A DNA stretch of 64,000 nucleotides from Streptomyces deccanensis (GTDB lineage: Bacteria; Actinomycetota; Actinomycetes; Streptomycetales; Streptomycetaceae): the NCBI RefSeq assembly GCF_022385335.1, contig NZ_CP092431.1, positions 2,418,001-2,482,000 of the forward strand, in the 5' to 3' direction. The stretch's first letter is position 1; every line of letters begins with the position of its first letter. The notes beneath the pieces are model-generated. The model was not told the DNA's origin and searched no databases. It saw only the letters and a program-made list of their open reading frames with translations. Made by a program: the position numbers and the translations under genes. Of the stretch, positions 1 through 7,437 are shown piece by piece.

Positions 1-204
1 CTGCTCGGTCACCCCTCCAAGCTGCTGAAGTACGTCACCGACGCCGAGGGCCGGCGCACACTCACCGTCGACCACTGGGAGCGATCGGCGGGCGGGCATC
101 GGTCAGGGTGCGTACCGCTGGACCCGAAAGGTGATCACGCCTATGAAACAGCAGGTGGATTCGGCGGAACGCACAGCCCGTCGACTTGTCGAGGAGATGG
201 ATGA
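1..204 (+). pseudogene. 3' end of a gene entering from the left edge, probably disrupted
   Basis: Frame 1 is open from the window edge to a TGA at 202-204. The first 30 or so codons have strong G/C third positions, as expected for real Streptomyces coding sequence (reading LLGHPSKLLKYVTDAEGRR). After about position 100 the codon bias disappears and the frame runs into the start of the next small gene. This suggests that the original 3' end was lost or altered by rearrangement. I do not recognise the product. A YD-repeat-like reading of YVTDAEGRR is possible but is only a guess. Confidence 0.3.
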
Positions 205-474
205 TCTCGACACATCACTCTCGGGGCTGACTGGGTTGGTGAGACGATTTTCGGCGATCGAGTTCGAGGTCCCGGAATCCCCCGATGCGGACGGATACCT
301 TTTCCAGTACGGCAAGGTGATGATGATTCCGCGGGGAGCCATTCGGAGTGGTGGTTCCCCGGCGGCGAGGTCTCCTTCGACAGCTGGTTGAACTCCGTGG
401 ATCAGGCACCGATTTCGCGCCTTCTCGCCACGAAGAAGCCACGTGATTTCGCGATCTGGCAGGAGCTGGTCTAG
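143..474 (+). pseudogene. Small unknown gene broken by a single-base frameshift
   Basis: An ATG at 143 follows an AAAGGTG-type ribosome site and opens a frame reading MKQQVDSAERTARRLVEEMD. That frame continues to about position 345, where the coding signal jumps to frame 1. Frame 1 then reads HSEWWFPGGEVSFDSWLNSV and ends at TAG 472-474. Joining the two frames gives a protein of about 110 residues, rich in acidic and aromatic residues near its end. The family is not recognised. The broken gene sits directly behind another broken gene fragment, so this edge may be a decayed locus. A sequencing error near 340-351 is the alternative. Confidence 0.5.
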
Positions 475-511
475 CCCGCTTCGGGTAGGTGCGGCCTTCA
501 CCGGTAGGGAG

Positions 512-1387
512 TCATACCGGGTCCGGCAGGTCCATGAGCGCGAGTTTGGCCGGGTCGACCAGGGCGGTGATCTCGGTGATGCGGCCGTCGGCGACGGTGA
601 AGGCGAGGAGGGAGAGCGGGGTGCCGTCCTCGCTCCAGGAGATGACGCCGGGGCGGCCGTTGACGGTCGCCGCATGTCCTCGTGCCGCGCTGCCGGCCAC
701 TCGCGCGCGGGTGGCGACTTCGGTGGCTCCGAGCGTGACGAACGTGCCGTTCGGGGTGTGGACGGTGAACTCCACTTCGGGGTGGAGAACCCTCAGCAGT
801 TCCTCGAACCGACCGTCGCGGGCTGCGGCCAGGAAGGCCCGGACCACCTCGCGTTGTTGTCTTACTGCGCTTGCCGGCTGCTGGGCGCCCTGTACCTTCC
901 TGCGGGCACGGCTGGCGAGCATCTTGGTCGCGTCGGCCGATTTGCCGAGAATGGTGCCGATCTCCTGGAAGGGCACGGCGAACACGTCGTGCAGCACGAA
1001 CGCCAGTCGTTCGTCAGGGCGCAACGAGTCGAGGACCGTGAGCAGCGCGAGGCCGACGGAGTCCCCGATCGCCGCGAGCTCTTCGGGAGCATGAGCGTCG
1101 TCGAGCGTCACGGTGCATTCGGACAACCGGTCGTCGAAGGAGACTTCCGGGCGCGTCCGACCCGACCGCAGGACATCGAGGCTGAGGCGGCCAACCACGG
1201 TGGTCAGCCAGCCGCCGAGGTTGTCGATGGCGTCGGTGTCCTGTCGGGAGAGACGCAGCCACGCCTCTTGGACCACGTCTTCCGCGTCGGCGTGTGATCC
1301 GAGCATCCGGTGGGCGACGGCGCGCAACCGGTCACGGTGGGACTCGAAAGCGTCGACGATCGGGTCCACGGAATGGGTGCCGGCCAT
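512..1387 (-). CDS. ECF sigma factor with C-terminal SnoaL-like domain (ECF41/ECF56-like, SigJ type)
   Basis: The 291-residue protein has sigma region 2 at about residues 10-75 (DAFESHRDRLRAVAHRMLGS, then AEDVVQEAWLRL). Region 4 lies at about 110-165 (LRPDERLAFVLHDVFAVPFQ). A SnoaL/NTF2-like C-terminal domain of about 120 residues follows. In ECF41-type factors this extension replaces a separate anti-sigma factor and tunes activity. The DPAKL near the end resembles the NPDKL motif of ECF41. The WLPEP and DGGG motifs of classic ECF41 are not visible, so ECF56 or a relative is possible. The ATG has AGGAAGG 8 bases upstream. The divergent neighbour is an AhpD-like gene, the typical partner of this sigma class. 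Confidence 0.88.
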   Translation of the reverse strand: MAGTHSVDPIVDAFESHRDRLRAVAHRMLGSHADAEDVVQEAWLRLSRQDTDAIDNLGGWLTTVVGRLSLDVLRSGRTRPEVSFDDRLSECTVTLDDAHAPEELAAIGDSVGLALLTVLDSLRPDERLAFVLHDVFAVPFQEIGTILGKSADATKMLASRARRKVQGAQQPASAVRQQREVVRAFLAAARDGRFEELLRVLHPEVEFTVHTPNGTFVTLGATEVATRARVAGSAARGHAATVNGRPGVISWSEDGTPLSLLAFTVADGRITEITALVDPAKLALMDLPDPV

Positions 1388-1389
1388 GT

Positions 1390-1416
1390 TGTTACCTTCC
1401 TGGAAGCTGCTCCGTC
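1390..1416 (+). promoter_or_regulatory. Candidate ECF41-type promoter for the AhpD-like gene
   Basis: TGTTACC at 1390-1396 is followed, after exactly 16 bases, by CGTC at 1413-1416. The published ECF41 target signature is TGTCACA, 16 bases, CGTC, so the -35 matches at 5 of 7 positions and the -10 and spacing match fully. It lies in the gap between the sigma factor gene and the divergent gene it would be expected to control. A transcript start near 1423 would leave a leader of about 50 bases. Confidence 0.5.
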
Positions 1417-1471
1417 ATAGGGATGACGCGCACAGGCGCCGCGACGTAACCCGATGAAGGAGAACACTCCC

Positions 1472-1930
1472 GTGGAGAACCGGCTCAAGAACAAGAGCAC
1501 GAACAGCCCCGATGTGTGGACCGCGATCCAGCACCTCCAGAAGGCGATCGCCGCCGGCGGCGTCGACCCGAAGCTGCTCGCGCTGGTCCACCTGCGCGCC
1601 AGCCAGATCAACAGCTGCTCGGCGTGCGTCTACGCCAGTGCCGCAGGAGCGAAGAAGGCCGGTGACACGGACGAGCGGCTGCACAACGTAGCGGCGTGGC
1701 GTGAGGCGCCGTTCTACACCGACGCGGAGCGCGCGGCACTGGCGCTGGCCGAGGCCGCCACCCGGTTGCAGGACGGCGCGCCGGGCGTCACCGACGAGAT
1801 CTGGGAAGAGATCAACGCCCACTTCACCGAGGAGCAGATCGGCGCGATCAACCTGGAGATCGCGCTGACCAACTTCTTCAACCGGATCAACCGCACCATC
1901 AAGGAACCAGCAGGCAGGACCTGGGGCTGA
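1472..1930 (+). CDS. Carboxymuconolactone decarboxylase / AhpD-like family protein
   Basis: A 152-residue single-domain CMD/AhpD-fold protein. These proteins are thiol-dependent peroxidase partners or decarboxylases in the cytoplasm. The signature helix is visible as INSCSACVYASAAGAKKAG (about residues 47-65). It has the CxxC pair but a serine where AhpD enzymes carry the histidine four residues after the second Cys. GTG at 1472 is preferred because GAAGGAG lies 9 bases upstream; the in-frame ATG at 1454 sits in front of that ribosome site. The gene is divergent from the SnoaL-tailed ECF sigma factor, the usual partner of COE-type genes, which suggests direct control by it. Confidence 0.85.
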   Translation: MENRLKNKSTNSPDVWTAIQHLQKAIAAGGVDPKLLALVHLRASQINSCSACVYASAAGAKKAGDTDERLHNVAAWREAPFYTDAERAALALAEAATRLQDGAPGVTDEIWEEINAHFTEEQIGAINLEIALTNFFNRINRTIKEPAGRTWG

Positions 1931-2032
1931 GCCGAGCCGGCTCCTGCCCGCCGCATCGTGGAGTTCCTCGTCCGCTGCCGTCCGCTCACCGGCGCCGGAT
2001 CGGCACGCCGAAGGGTTCTCGCGCCGTGGCCC

Positions 2033-3124
2033 CTAACTCACGACCCGCCCGTTCAGCACCACCCTCGACGGCGCCCCCAGGACGCGTACGTCCGTGCGGG
2101 GGTCCTCGTCGTACAGGACCAGGTCGGCGGGGGCGCCCTCGGTCAGGCCTGGGCGCCCCAGCCAGTCGCGGGCGTCCCAGGTGGTCGCCGCGATGGCCTC
2201 GATCGGGGGGATTCCGGCGGTGACGAGTTCCGCCACCTCCGCGGCCACCAGGCCGTGGGCGAGGGAGCCGCCCGCGTCCGTGCCGACGTAGACCGGGATG
2301 CCCGCGTCGTAGGCGTTGCGGACGGTGTCGTAGCGGCGTTCGTGGAGGCGGCGCATGTGCGCGGCCCAGTTCGGGAACTTGGCCTCGCCGCCGTCCGCCA
2401 TGGAGGGGAAGGTGGCGATGTTGACCAGGGTCGGGACGATCGCGACGCCTCGGGAGGCGAACAGAGGGATCAGGTCGTCCGTCAGGCCCGTCGCGTGTTC
2501 GACGCAGTCGATGCCCGCCTCGACGAGGTCGCGGAGGGACGACTCGGCGAAGCAGTGGGCCGTCACGCGGGCGCCCAGGAGGTGCGCCTCCGTGATCGCC
2601 GCCTCGACCGCCTCACGCGGCCAGCACGGCGACAGGTCGCCCAGCCCCCGGTCGATCCAGTCCCCCACCAGCTTCACCCAGCCGTCCCCGCGCCGGGCCT
2701 CCTGGGCGACGTACGCGACGAGTTCCTCCGGCTCGATCTCGTGGGCGAAATTGCGGATGTAGCGGCGGGTGCGGGCGATGTGGCGGCCCGCACGGATGAT
2801 GTTCGGCAGGTCGTCGCGGTCGTCGATCCAGCGGGTGTCGGAGGGGGAGCCCGCGTCGCGGATCAGGAGGGTGCCCGCGTCGCGGTCGGTGATGGCCTGC
2901 TTCTCCGCGACGTCCTCCGGGACCGGGCCCTGGGGGCCGAGGCCGACGTGGCAGTGCGCGTCGACCAGGCCGGGCAGGGCCCACCCCGTCACCGTGCGGA
3001 TGTCGCCGGCGTTCACGGGACGGTCGTAGGTGATCCGGCCGTCCACGACCCACAGCTCGTCGCGGACGGCCTCGGGGCCGACCAGCACCCGGCCCTTCAC
3101 ATGCAGCACCGGCTCATCGCTCAT
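2033..3124 (-). CDS. Amidohydrolase (imidazolonepropionase-like metal-dependent hydrolase)
   Basis: A 363-residue amidohydrolase-superfamily enzyme. The metal site is visible as the HxH in GLVDAHCHVGLG (His57, His59). A later RVTAHCFAES histidine, CVEHATGL and GTDAGGS near residue 290 complete it, and the ending ADLVLYDEDP is typical. The substrate is not evident. No Shine-Dalgarno sequence precedes the ATG at 3124. TAGTCT lies 7 bases upstream on the minus strand and would suit a leaderless transcript. The upstream neighbour is a 169-bp hairpin repeat that begins only 11 bases before the start, so the promoter may lie in or next to that repeat. Confidence 0.88.
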   Translation of the reverse strand: MSDEPVLHVKGRVLVGPEAVRDELWVVDGRITYDRPVNAGDIRTVTGWALPGLVDAHCHVGLGPQGPVPEDVAEKQAITDRDAGTLLIRDAGSPSDTRWIDDRDDLPNIIRAGRHIARTRRYIRNFAHEIEPEELVAYVAQEARRGDGWVKLVGDWIDRGLGDLSPCWPREAVEAAITEAHLLGARVTAHCFAESSLRDLVEAGIDCVEHATGLTDDLIPLFASRGVAIVPTLVNIATFPSMADGGEAKFPNWAAHMRRLHERRYDTVRNAYDAGIPVYVGTDAGGSLAHGLVAAEVAELVTAGIPPIEAIAATTWDARDWLGRPGLTEGAPADLVLYDEDPRTDVRVLGAPSRVVLNGRVVS

Positions 3125-3134
3125 GTACCGCAGA

Positions 3135-3303
3135 CTAGTGCCGCGGCAGGCAACGTTTGCCCGTCAAGGAGCGGCGTCCGGTGCGTGCTCTCGGTGTGCC
3201 GGCCGAAAGCCCTCGTACTGGATGTACTTGGGTTTTCGGCCGGTGCGGCGAGAGGGCGTGCCGGGCGTCGCGACGGGGCGAACGTTGCCTGTCGCGGCAC
3301 TAG
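3135..3303. repeat. 169-bp imperfect palindrome (MITE- or REP-like giant hairpin)
   Basis: The outer 21 bases at 3135-3155 are the reverse complement of 3283-3303 with one mismatch, which would be a G-U pair in RNA. Pairing continues inward with small bulges to CGGCCGAAA / TTTCGGCCG arms around an 18-base loop near CTCGTACTGGATGTACTT. CTAG stands at both ends and could be a target duplication or part of the arms. The right end supplies the TAG stop of the ABC ATPase gene. No coding sequence is inside. I infer a dispersed element; a genome search would settle it. Confidence 0.75.
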
Positions 3304-4106
3304 CCACCCGGCTGCTCGGCCTTGCCCACCTGGTCCGACGTCTCCTCCTCCACGTTCGCCATCGCCGGGTCCAGCAGGCGGGAGAGGAAGTGGCGGGTTC
3401 GCTCGTGCTGCGGGTCGCCGATGACCCGGTCCGGGGTGCCGTCCTCGACGATCACGCCGTCGTCCATGAAGACCACACGGTCGGCGACCTCCTTCGCGAA
3501 GGTCATCTCGTGGGTCACCACCATCATCGTCATGCCGTCCTGGGCGAGCATGCGCATGACCGCCAGGACATCACCCACCAGCTCCGGGTCGAGCGCCGAG
3601 GTCGGCTCGTCGAAGAGCATCACCTCGGGGCCCATGGACAGCGCGCGGGCGATCGCGACGCGTTGCTGCTGGCCGCCGGAGAGGGAGGCGGGGTAGGCGT
3701 CCGCCTTCTCCGACAGACCCACCCGGGACAGGTTCTCCGCCGCCACCTTCGCCGCCGTCGCCTTGTCCCGCTTCAGGACCCGGCGCTGCGGCAGCGTGAG
3801 GTTCTCGGTCACCGTGAGGTGCGGGAAGAGGTTGAACTGCTGGAAGACCATGCCGATACGGCGGCGTACGGCGTCGATGTCGACGTCGGGGTCCGTCAGT
3901 TCCGTCCCGCCGACGAAGACCTGGCCCTTCGTCGGCTCCTCCAGGAGGTTCACACAGCGCAGCAGGGTCGACTTGCCGGAGCCCGACGGGCCGATGACGC
4001 ACACCACCTCGCCCCGGCCGATCTCCAGATCGATGCCCTTCAGCACCTCGTTGGTGCCGAAGGACTTGTGCAGGCCCCGGACCTCGATCTCCGCCCTGGT
4101 ACTCAT
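3300..4106 (-). CDS. Polar amino-acid ABC transporter ATP-binding protein (GluA/GlnQ-like)
   Basis: A 268-residue cytoplasmic ATPase that powers amino-acid uptake. Walker A is GPSGSGKST at about residue 38, the signature is LSGGQQQR, Walker B is VMLFDEP and the H-loop is VVTHEM, all intact. The body ends about residue 245, followed by a short acidic tail. The start at 4106 is chosen because [16 protein letters not shown] is the normal family N-terminus, AGGAGG lies 8 bases upstream, and the start overlaps the permease stop as ATGA. The stop codon is contributed by the outer end of the neighbouring hairpin repeat, so the repeat sits exactly at the 3' end of this operon. Confidence 0.93.
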   Translation of the reverse strand: MSTRAEIEVRGLHKSFGTNEVLKGIDLEIGRGEVVCVIGPSGSGKSTLLRCVNLLEEPTKGQVFVGGTELTDPDVDIDAVRRRIGMVFQQFNLFPHLTVTENLTLPQRRVLKRDKATAAKVAAENLSRVGLSEKADAYPASLSGGQQQRVAIARALSMGPEVMLFDEPTSALDPELVGDVLAVMRMLAQDGMTMMVVTHEMTFAKEVADRVVFMDDGVIVEDGTPDRVIGDPQHERTRHFLSRLLDPAMANVEEETSDQVGKAEQPGG

Positions 4107-4942
4107 TTCACGGCCTCCTGGGCCTTCGCCTCCATACGGCGTACGACGAAACCGAGCGGGATGGTCACCAGCAGGTAGCACAGGCCGGCGACCAGGATCG
4201 GGGTGGAGTTGGCGGTGGTGCTGGCCAGGTCACGGCCGTACTTGGACAGTTCGCGTTCCTCCAGCGTGACGCCGAGGAACAGGACCAGCGAGGAGTCCTT
4301 GAACAGCAGGACCAGTTCGTTGGTGAGCGGCGGCAGAATGATCCGGAACGCCTGCGGGATGATGATCGAGACCATCGCGCGGGCGGGCGAGAAGCCCAGC
4401 GAACGGGCCGCCTCCAGCTGCCCCTTGGGGACCGCCTGGATGCCCGCGCGGATCGTCTCCGCCATGTACGCTGCGGCCACCAGACCGAGCGCGAGCGCCA
4501 CCTTGCCGTAGGTGCCGCCGGGGATCTCCGTGCCCGGGAAGGCCAGCGGTACGGCGACGCCGATGAAGATGAAGATCAGCAGGGCGGGCAGGCCCCGGAA
4601 GATCTCGATGTAGACCCCGGCGAACCAGCGGTACGGGCCCACCGACGACAGCCGCATCAGGGCGATGACCATGCCGAGGACGAGCCCGAAGACGAAGCCG
4701 GACAGCGTGTAGAGGACGGTGTTCTTCAGCGCCAGCGTGATGACGTCGGGGAACATCTGCTCGGCGATGTCCCACTGGGCGAACTGGTTCTTCAGCCGGG
4801 CCCAGTCCGCCGACACCGCGAAGGCGACGACGGCGGCGACGAACAGCGCGTACTGCGCACCCCGGGAGAGGGTGCGCTTCTGGCTCCGGCTCAGGCCCTT
4901 CCTCTTCGGCTGGAGCGGTGTGTCCGTGTCGGTCCCGCTCAT
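4103..4942 (-). CDS. Polar amino-acid ABC transporter permease (HisM/GlnP type)
   Basis: A 279-residue inner-membrane permease. A basic cytoplasmic N-terminus is followed by several hydrophobic segments. The EAA loop is visible around [20 protein letters not shown], with a later [17 protein letters not shown] motif typical of glutamate/glutamine permeases. The start at 4942 overlaps the stop of the lipoprotein gene as ATGA, and its own stop overlaps the ATPase start in the same way. The three genes are therefore translationally coupled. Only one permease is present, so it presumably works as a homodimer. The in-frame open region further upstream is a shadow of the lipoprotein gene. Confidence 0.93.
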   Translation of the reverse strand: MSGTDTDTPLQPKRKGLSRSQKRTLSRGAQYALFVAAVVAFAVSADWARLKNQFAQWDIAEQMFPDVITLALKNTVLYTLSGFVFGLVLGMVIALMRLSSVGPYRWFAGVYIEIFRGLPALLIFIFIGVAVPLAFPGTEIPGGTYGKVALALGLVAAAYMAETIRAGIQAVPKGQLEAARSLGFSPARAMVSIIIPQAFRIILPPLTNELVLLFKDSSLVLFLGVTLEERELSKYGRDLASTTANSTPILVAGLCYLLVTIPLGFVVRRMEAKAQEAVK

Positions 4943-5793
4943 GAGGCCGACGGGGAGGCCGAGGCGGCGCTCTCGTCGTACGGGCCGATCCACTGCTCGT
5001 ACAGCTTCTTGTACGTGCCGTCGGACTTGGCCTCGGCCAGCGCCTTGTTGATGGCGGCGACGAGCTTGGTGTTGCCCTTCTTGACCGTGAAGCCGTACTC
5101 CTCGCCGGTGTTGATCTGCTCGGCGACCTCGAAGGCGTCGGCGTTCGCCTTGTCCTTCAACCAGCCCTGGACGACGGGGTAGTCGATGATCACGGCGTCG
5201 ACCTGCTTGGTGCGCAGACCGTTGAGGACGGCGTCGGAGGACTCGAAGGAGACGGAGTCGATGCCCTTGCTCTTGGCGTAGTCCTCGCCGGTGGTCTGTG
5301 CCTGGGTGCCGACCTTCTTGCCCTTGAGGTCGGCGAAGGAGCCGATACCGGCGCTCTTGTCGGCGAGGACGGCCTGCGTCGCCTCGAAGTACGGGTCGGA
5401 GAAGTCGACGTTCTTCTTGCGCTCGTCGGTGATCGTCATACCGGCGGCGGCGAGGTCGCACTCACCGGAGTTCAGGAAGGCGCCCGTCTTGAAGTTCTCG
5501 AAGGGGGTGTCGAGGATCTCCTGCTTCACCCCCAGGTCCTCGGCGACGAGGTCGATCAGCGCCACGTCGAAGCCCTGCACCTTGCCGTCGATCTCCGACT
5601 GGAACGGCGGGTACGGGAGGTGGGTGCAGGTCGTGAGCTGACCGGCCTTCACCAGCTCCACCCCGCCGGCCGCGGTCTTGGTGCCGCCGCTGCCGCCGTC
5701 GCCGTCCGACGAACAGCCGGCCACGAGCAGCAGTCCGGCCGCGGCGGTGGTGGCGGCCAGGATGCGGGTCCGGCGTCCGGGGACCGAGTTCAC
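4939..5793 (-). CDS. Amino-acid ABC transporter substrate-binding lipoprotein (SBP_bac_3)
   Basis: A 284-residue lipoprotein that captures a polar amino acid, probably glutamate or a relative, outside the membrane. The signal peptide ends in a lipobox (LLLVAGC at about residue 26) followed by a Ser/Gly-rich linker. The SBP_bac_3 fold is shown by YPPFQSEIDGKVQGFDVALI, ECDLAAAGMTIT and VDFSDPYFE. GTG at 5793 has AGGAGG a few bases upstream. It is the first gene of the importer operon. A TATAAT-type promoter lies 37 bases upstream, with a TTTGA-N5-TCAAA palindrome over its -35. Confidence 0.92.
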   Translation of the reverse strand: MNSVPGRRTRILAATTAAAGLLLVAGCSSDGDGGSGGTKTAAGGVELVKAGQLTTCTHLPYPPFQSEIDGKVQGFDVALIDLVAEDLGVKQEILDTPFENFKTGAFLNSGECDLAAAGMTITDERKKNVDFSDPYFEATQAVLADKSAGIGSFADLKGKKVGTQAQTTGEDYAKSKGIDSVSFESSDAVLNGLRTKQVDAVIIDYPVVQGWLKDKANADAFEVAEQINTGEEYGFTVKKGNTKLVAAINKALAEAKSDGTYKKLYEQWIGPYDESAASASPSAS

Positions 5794-5829
5794 GGGGAGA
5801 CCTCCTGTGAGGGAACTGAGAGACGATCG

Positions 5830-5857
5830 ATTATAAGGAAATGTTTGACTTGCTCAA
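5830..5857 (-). promoter_or_regulatory. Promoter of the amino-acid importer operon
   Basis: On the minus strand TTGAGC (5857-5852) and a perfect TATAAT (5835-5830) are separated by 16 bases. This fits the main vegetative sigma factor well and is unusually close to consensus for this genome. The leader to the GTG at 5793 is about 30 bases and includes AGGAGG. Confidence 0.65.
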
Positions 5858-5858
5858 A
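5844..5858. promoter_or_regulatory. Palindromic operator candidate TTTGA-N5-TCAAA
   Basis: TTTGACTTGCTCAAA is a perfect 5+5 inverted repeat, with looser symmetry outside (AATG on the left, CATT on the right). It covers the -35 of the importer promoter and lies between two divergent genes, so a bound regulator could control both. The regulator is not identified. Confidence 0.45.
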
Positions 5859-5968
5859 TCATTCCCATGGCTACCGACCCGTTCGACCTCGGAAGTCACC
5901 GGTGAGGAGCGCACGGGTGCCGTCGGTACCCTCGACACCATCTACCCCGTCGGTGAAGAGAGCACCCC

Positions 5969-7069
5969 GTGACACACCCGTTTCTGGATCTGGCCCCGCT
6001 GAGCGCCTCGCACTTCGCCTCGATCGAGGACCGGGTCGCCCGGCTGCTCTCCACCGAGCAGGACGTCGTGATCACGCAGGGCGAGGCGCTGCTGCCGCTG
6101 GAGGGCGCGATCCGCGGGGCCGCCGGGCCCGGCACGACCGCGCTGAACGTGATCACCGGGCCGTACGGGCAGACCTTCGGGAACTGGCTGCGTGACTGCG
6201 GGGCGAGGGTCGTCGACCTGGCGGTGCCCTTCCACACGGCGGTGACGGCCGGGCAGATCCGGGACGCCTTCGCCGAGCATCCGGCGATCGACTTCGTGTC
6301 GCTGGTGCACGCGGAGGCGGCGACCGGCAACACCAACCCCGTGGCGGAGATCGGCGAGGTCGTCCGCGCGCACGGCGCCCTGTTCTACCTGGACGCGGTG
6401 GCCTCCGTCGGGGCCGAGCCGGTGCTGCCGGACGCGTGGGGCGTCGACCTGTGCGTGATCGGGGCGCAGAAGGCGATGGGCGGGCCGGCCGGGGTGTCGG
6501 CGATCTCGGTGAGCGAGCGGGCGTGGGCGCGGATGGCGGCCAACCCGCGGGCGCCGCGCCGCTCGTACCTCTCCCTCCTGGACTGGAAGGAGCGCTGGAT
6601 CGACGGCGGCCGCCGGGCCCTGCTGCACGCGCCCGCCCAGTTGGAGATGCTCGCCCTGGAGGCCTGTCTGGAGCGCGTCGAGGCGGAGGGGCTCGACACG
6701 GTGATGTCCCGGCACGCGTCCGCCGCCGCGGCGACCCGGGCGGGCGCGCTCGCGCTGGGCGGGGGCCTCGAGCCGTACGTGCGCGAGGCGGCCGACGCCG
6801 CGCCGGTCGCCACGACCCTCCGGACGCCCGCCGGGGTCGACGCCTCGGAGCTGGTGGCCAAGGCGCTGGCCATGGATCCGGCGCTCCCGCTGGCCGCCGG
6901 CGGCGGGTCCCTCGCCTCGGAGATGGTCCGCGTGAACCACTACGGCCCCGACGCCACCCCGGGCGCCGTGCACTCCGCGCTCGCGGGGCTGGGCGCGGCC
7001 CTGGCGGAGTTCGGCGTGACCGTCGACCTGGAGGGGGCTCGGCGGGCGGCGGCAGCGGCCCTGGCGTAG
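5969..7069 (+). CDS. Class V aminotransferase (alanine-glyoxylate aminotransferase-like)
   Basis: A 366-residue PLP-dependent aminotransferase of fold type I. The PLP aspartate region is LFYLDAVASVGAEP and the Schiff-base lysine is in CVIGAQKAMGGPAGVS near residue 170, as in serine/alanine-glyoxylate transaminases. The amino donor is not clear. The GTG start has only a weak GAAGAG site upstream. It is divergent from the amino-acid importer and shares its regulatory region with it. The link to the following ectoine cluster is positional only, with a 368-base gap between them. Confidence 0.85.
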   Translation: MTHPFLDLAPLSASHFASIEDRVARLLSTEQDVVITQGEALLPLEGAIRGAAGPGTTALNVITGPYGQTFGNWLRDCGARVVDLAVPFHTAVTAGQIRDAFAEHPAIDFVSLVHAEAATGNTNPVAEIGEVVRAHGALFYLDAVASVGAEPVLPDAWGVDLCVIGAQKAMGGPAGVSAISVSERAWARMAANPRAPRRSYLSLLDWKERWIDGGRRALLHAPAQLEMLALEACLERVEAEGLDTVMSRHASAAAATRAGALALGGGLEPYVREAADAAPVATTLRTPAGVDASELVAKALAMDPALPLAAGGGSLASEMVRVNHYGPDATPGAVHSALAGLGAALAEFGVTVDLEGARRAAAAALA

Positions 7070-7110
7070 AGAGTCCGTTTCGCCGGGGGAATCGCGGCAC
7101 CTTTCAGCGA

Positions 7111-7146
7111 CGGTAATGCGGCGGCAGTAATGTGATGGCAGTAATA
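7111..7146. repeat. Three direct repeats with 14-base period
   Basis: CGGTAATG at 7111, CAGTAATG at 7125 and CAGTAATA at 7139 recur at exactly 14-base intervals. Such phased copies resemble binding sites of a regulator that binds as adjacent protomers. They lie about 290 bases before ectA. Confidence 0.45.
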
Positions 7147-7353
7147 CACTGGAATTCACAGATCAGGATCCCGTATTCTTCTGCCCGCTCTTCCCCCGCC
7201 TAAACGCAAAGGTTTCGCGAACACTGGCGGGGCTGATTCGAGCAGATCTCGTGAGGGTTACGTACGTGTGACCGACTCCACAACGTGCCCGTTTTGTGCG
7301 GTAATTTACGGGCGAAAGCTCCCATACCTACCGCCTGCCCCCAGGCCCCTCAC

Positions 7354-7375
7354 GCCCGCGTGATAACACGTGGGC
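7354..7375. promoter_or_regulatory. Hairpin or operator upstream of ectA
   Basis: GCCCGCGTG at 7354-7362 and CACGTGGGC at 7367-7375 are complementary except for one G-T pair, around the loop ATAA. It ends 62 bases before the ectA start and could be an operator or a 5'-UTR stem-loop. Confidence 0.4.
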
Positions 7376-7437
7376 GGCTCATACGTAACCCCGCGCGGCG
7401 ATGCAATTCGAAATTCCCATGGGTAAATTCAAGCCCC

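Larger units (their letters stand above)
7070..7437. other. 368-base non-coding region upstream of ectA
   Basis: No gene is supported here. The stretch has lower GC than its surroundings and holds a triple direct repeat (7111-7146) and a short hairpin (7354-7375). No -10/-35 pair stands out. A frame open from 7285 runs into ectA, but it lacks coding bias before the ectA ATG. The region is a likely site of osmotic control of the ectoine operon. Confidence 0.6.

Noticed and set aside
3125..3303. A small gene inside the hairpin element
   Set aside because: No start with coding bias exists; the palindromic structure explains the sequence fully.
7285..7437. Longer EctA starting at 7285
   Set aside because: The extra 51 residues lack coding bias and family similarity; the ATG at 7438 gives the standard EctA length.
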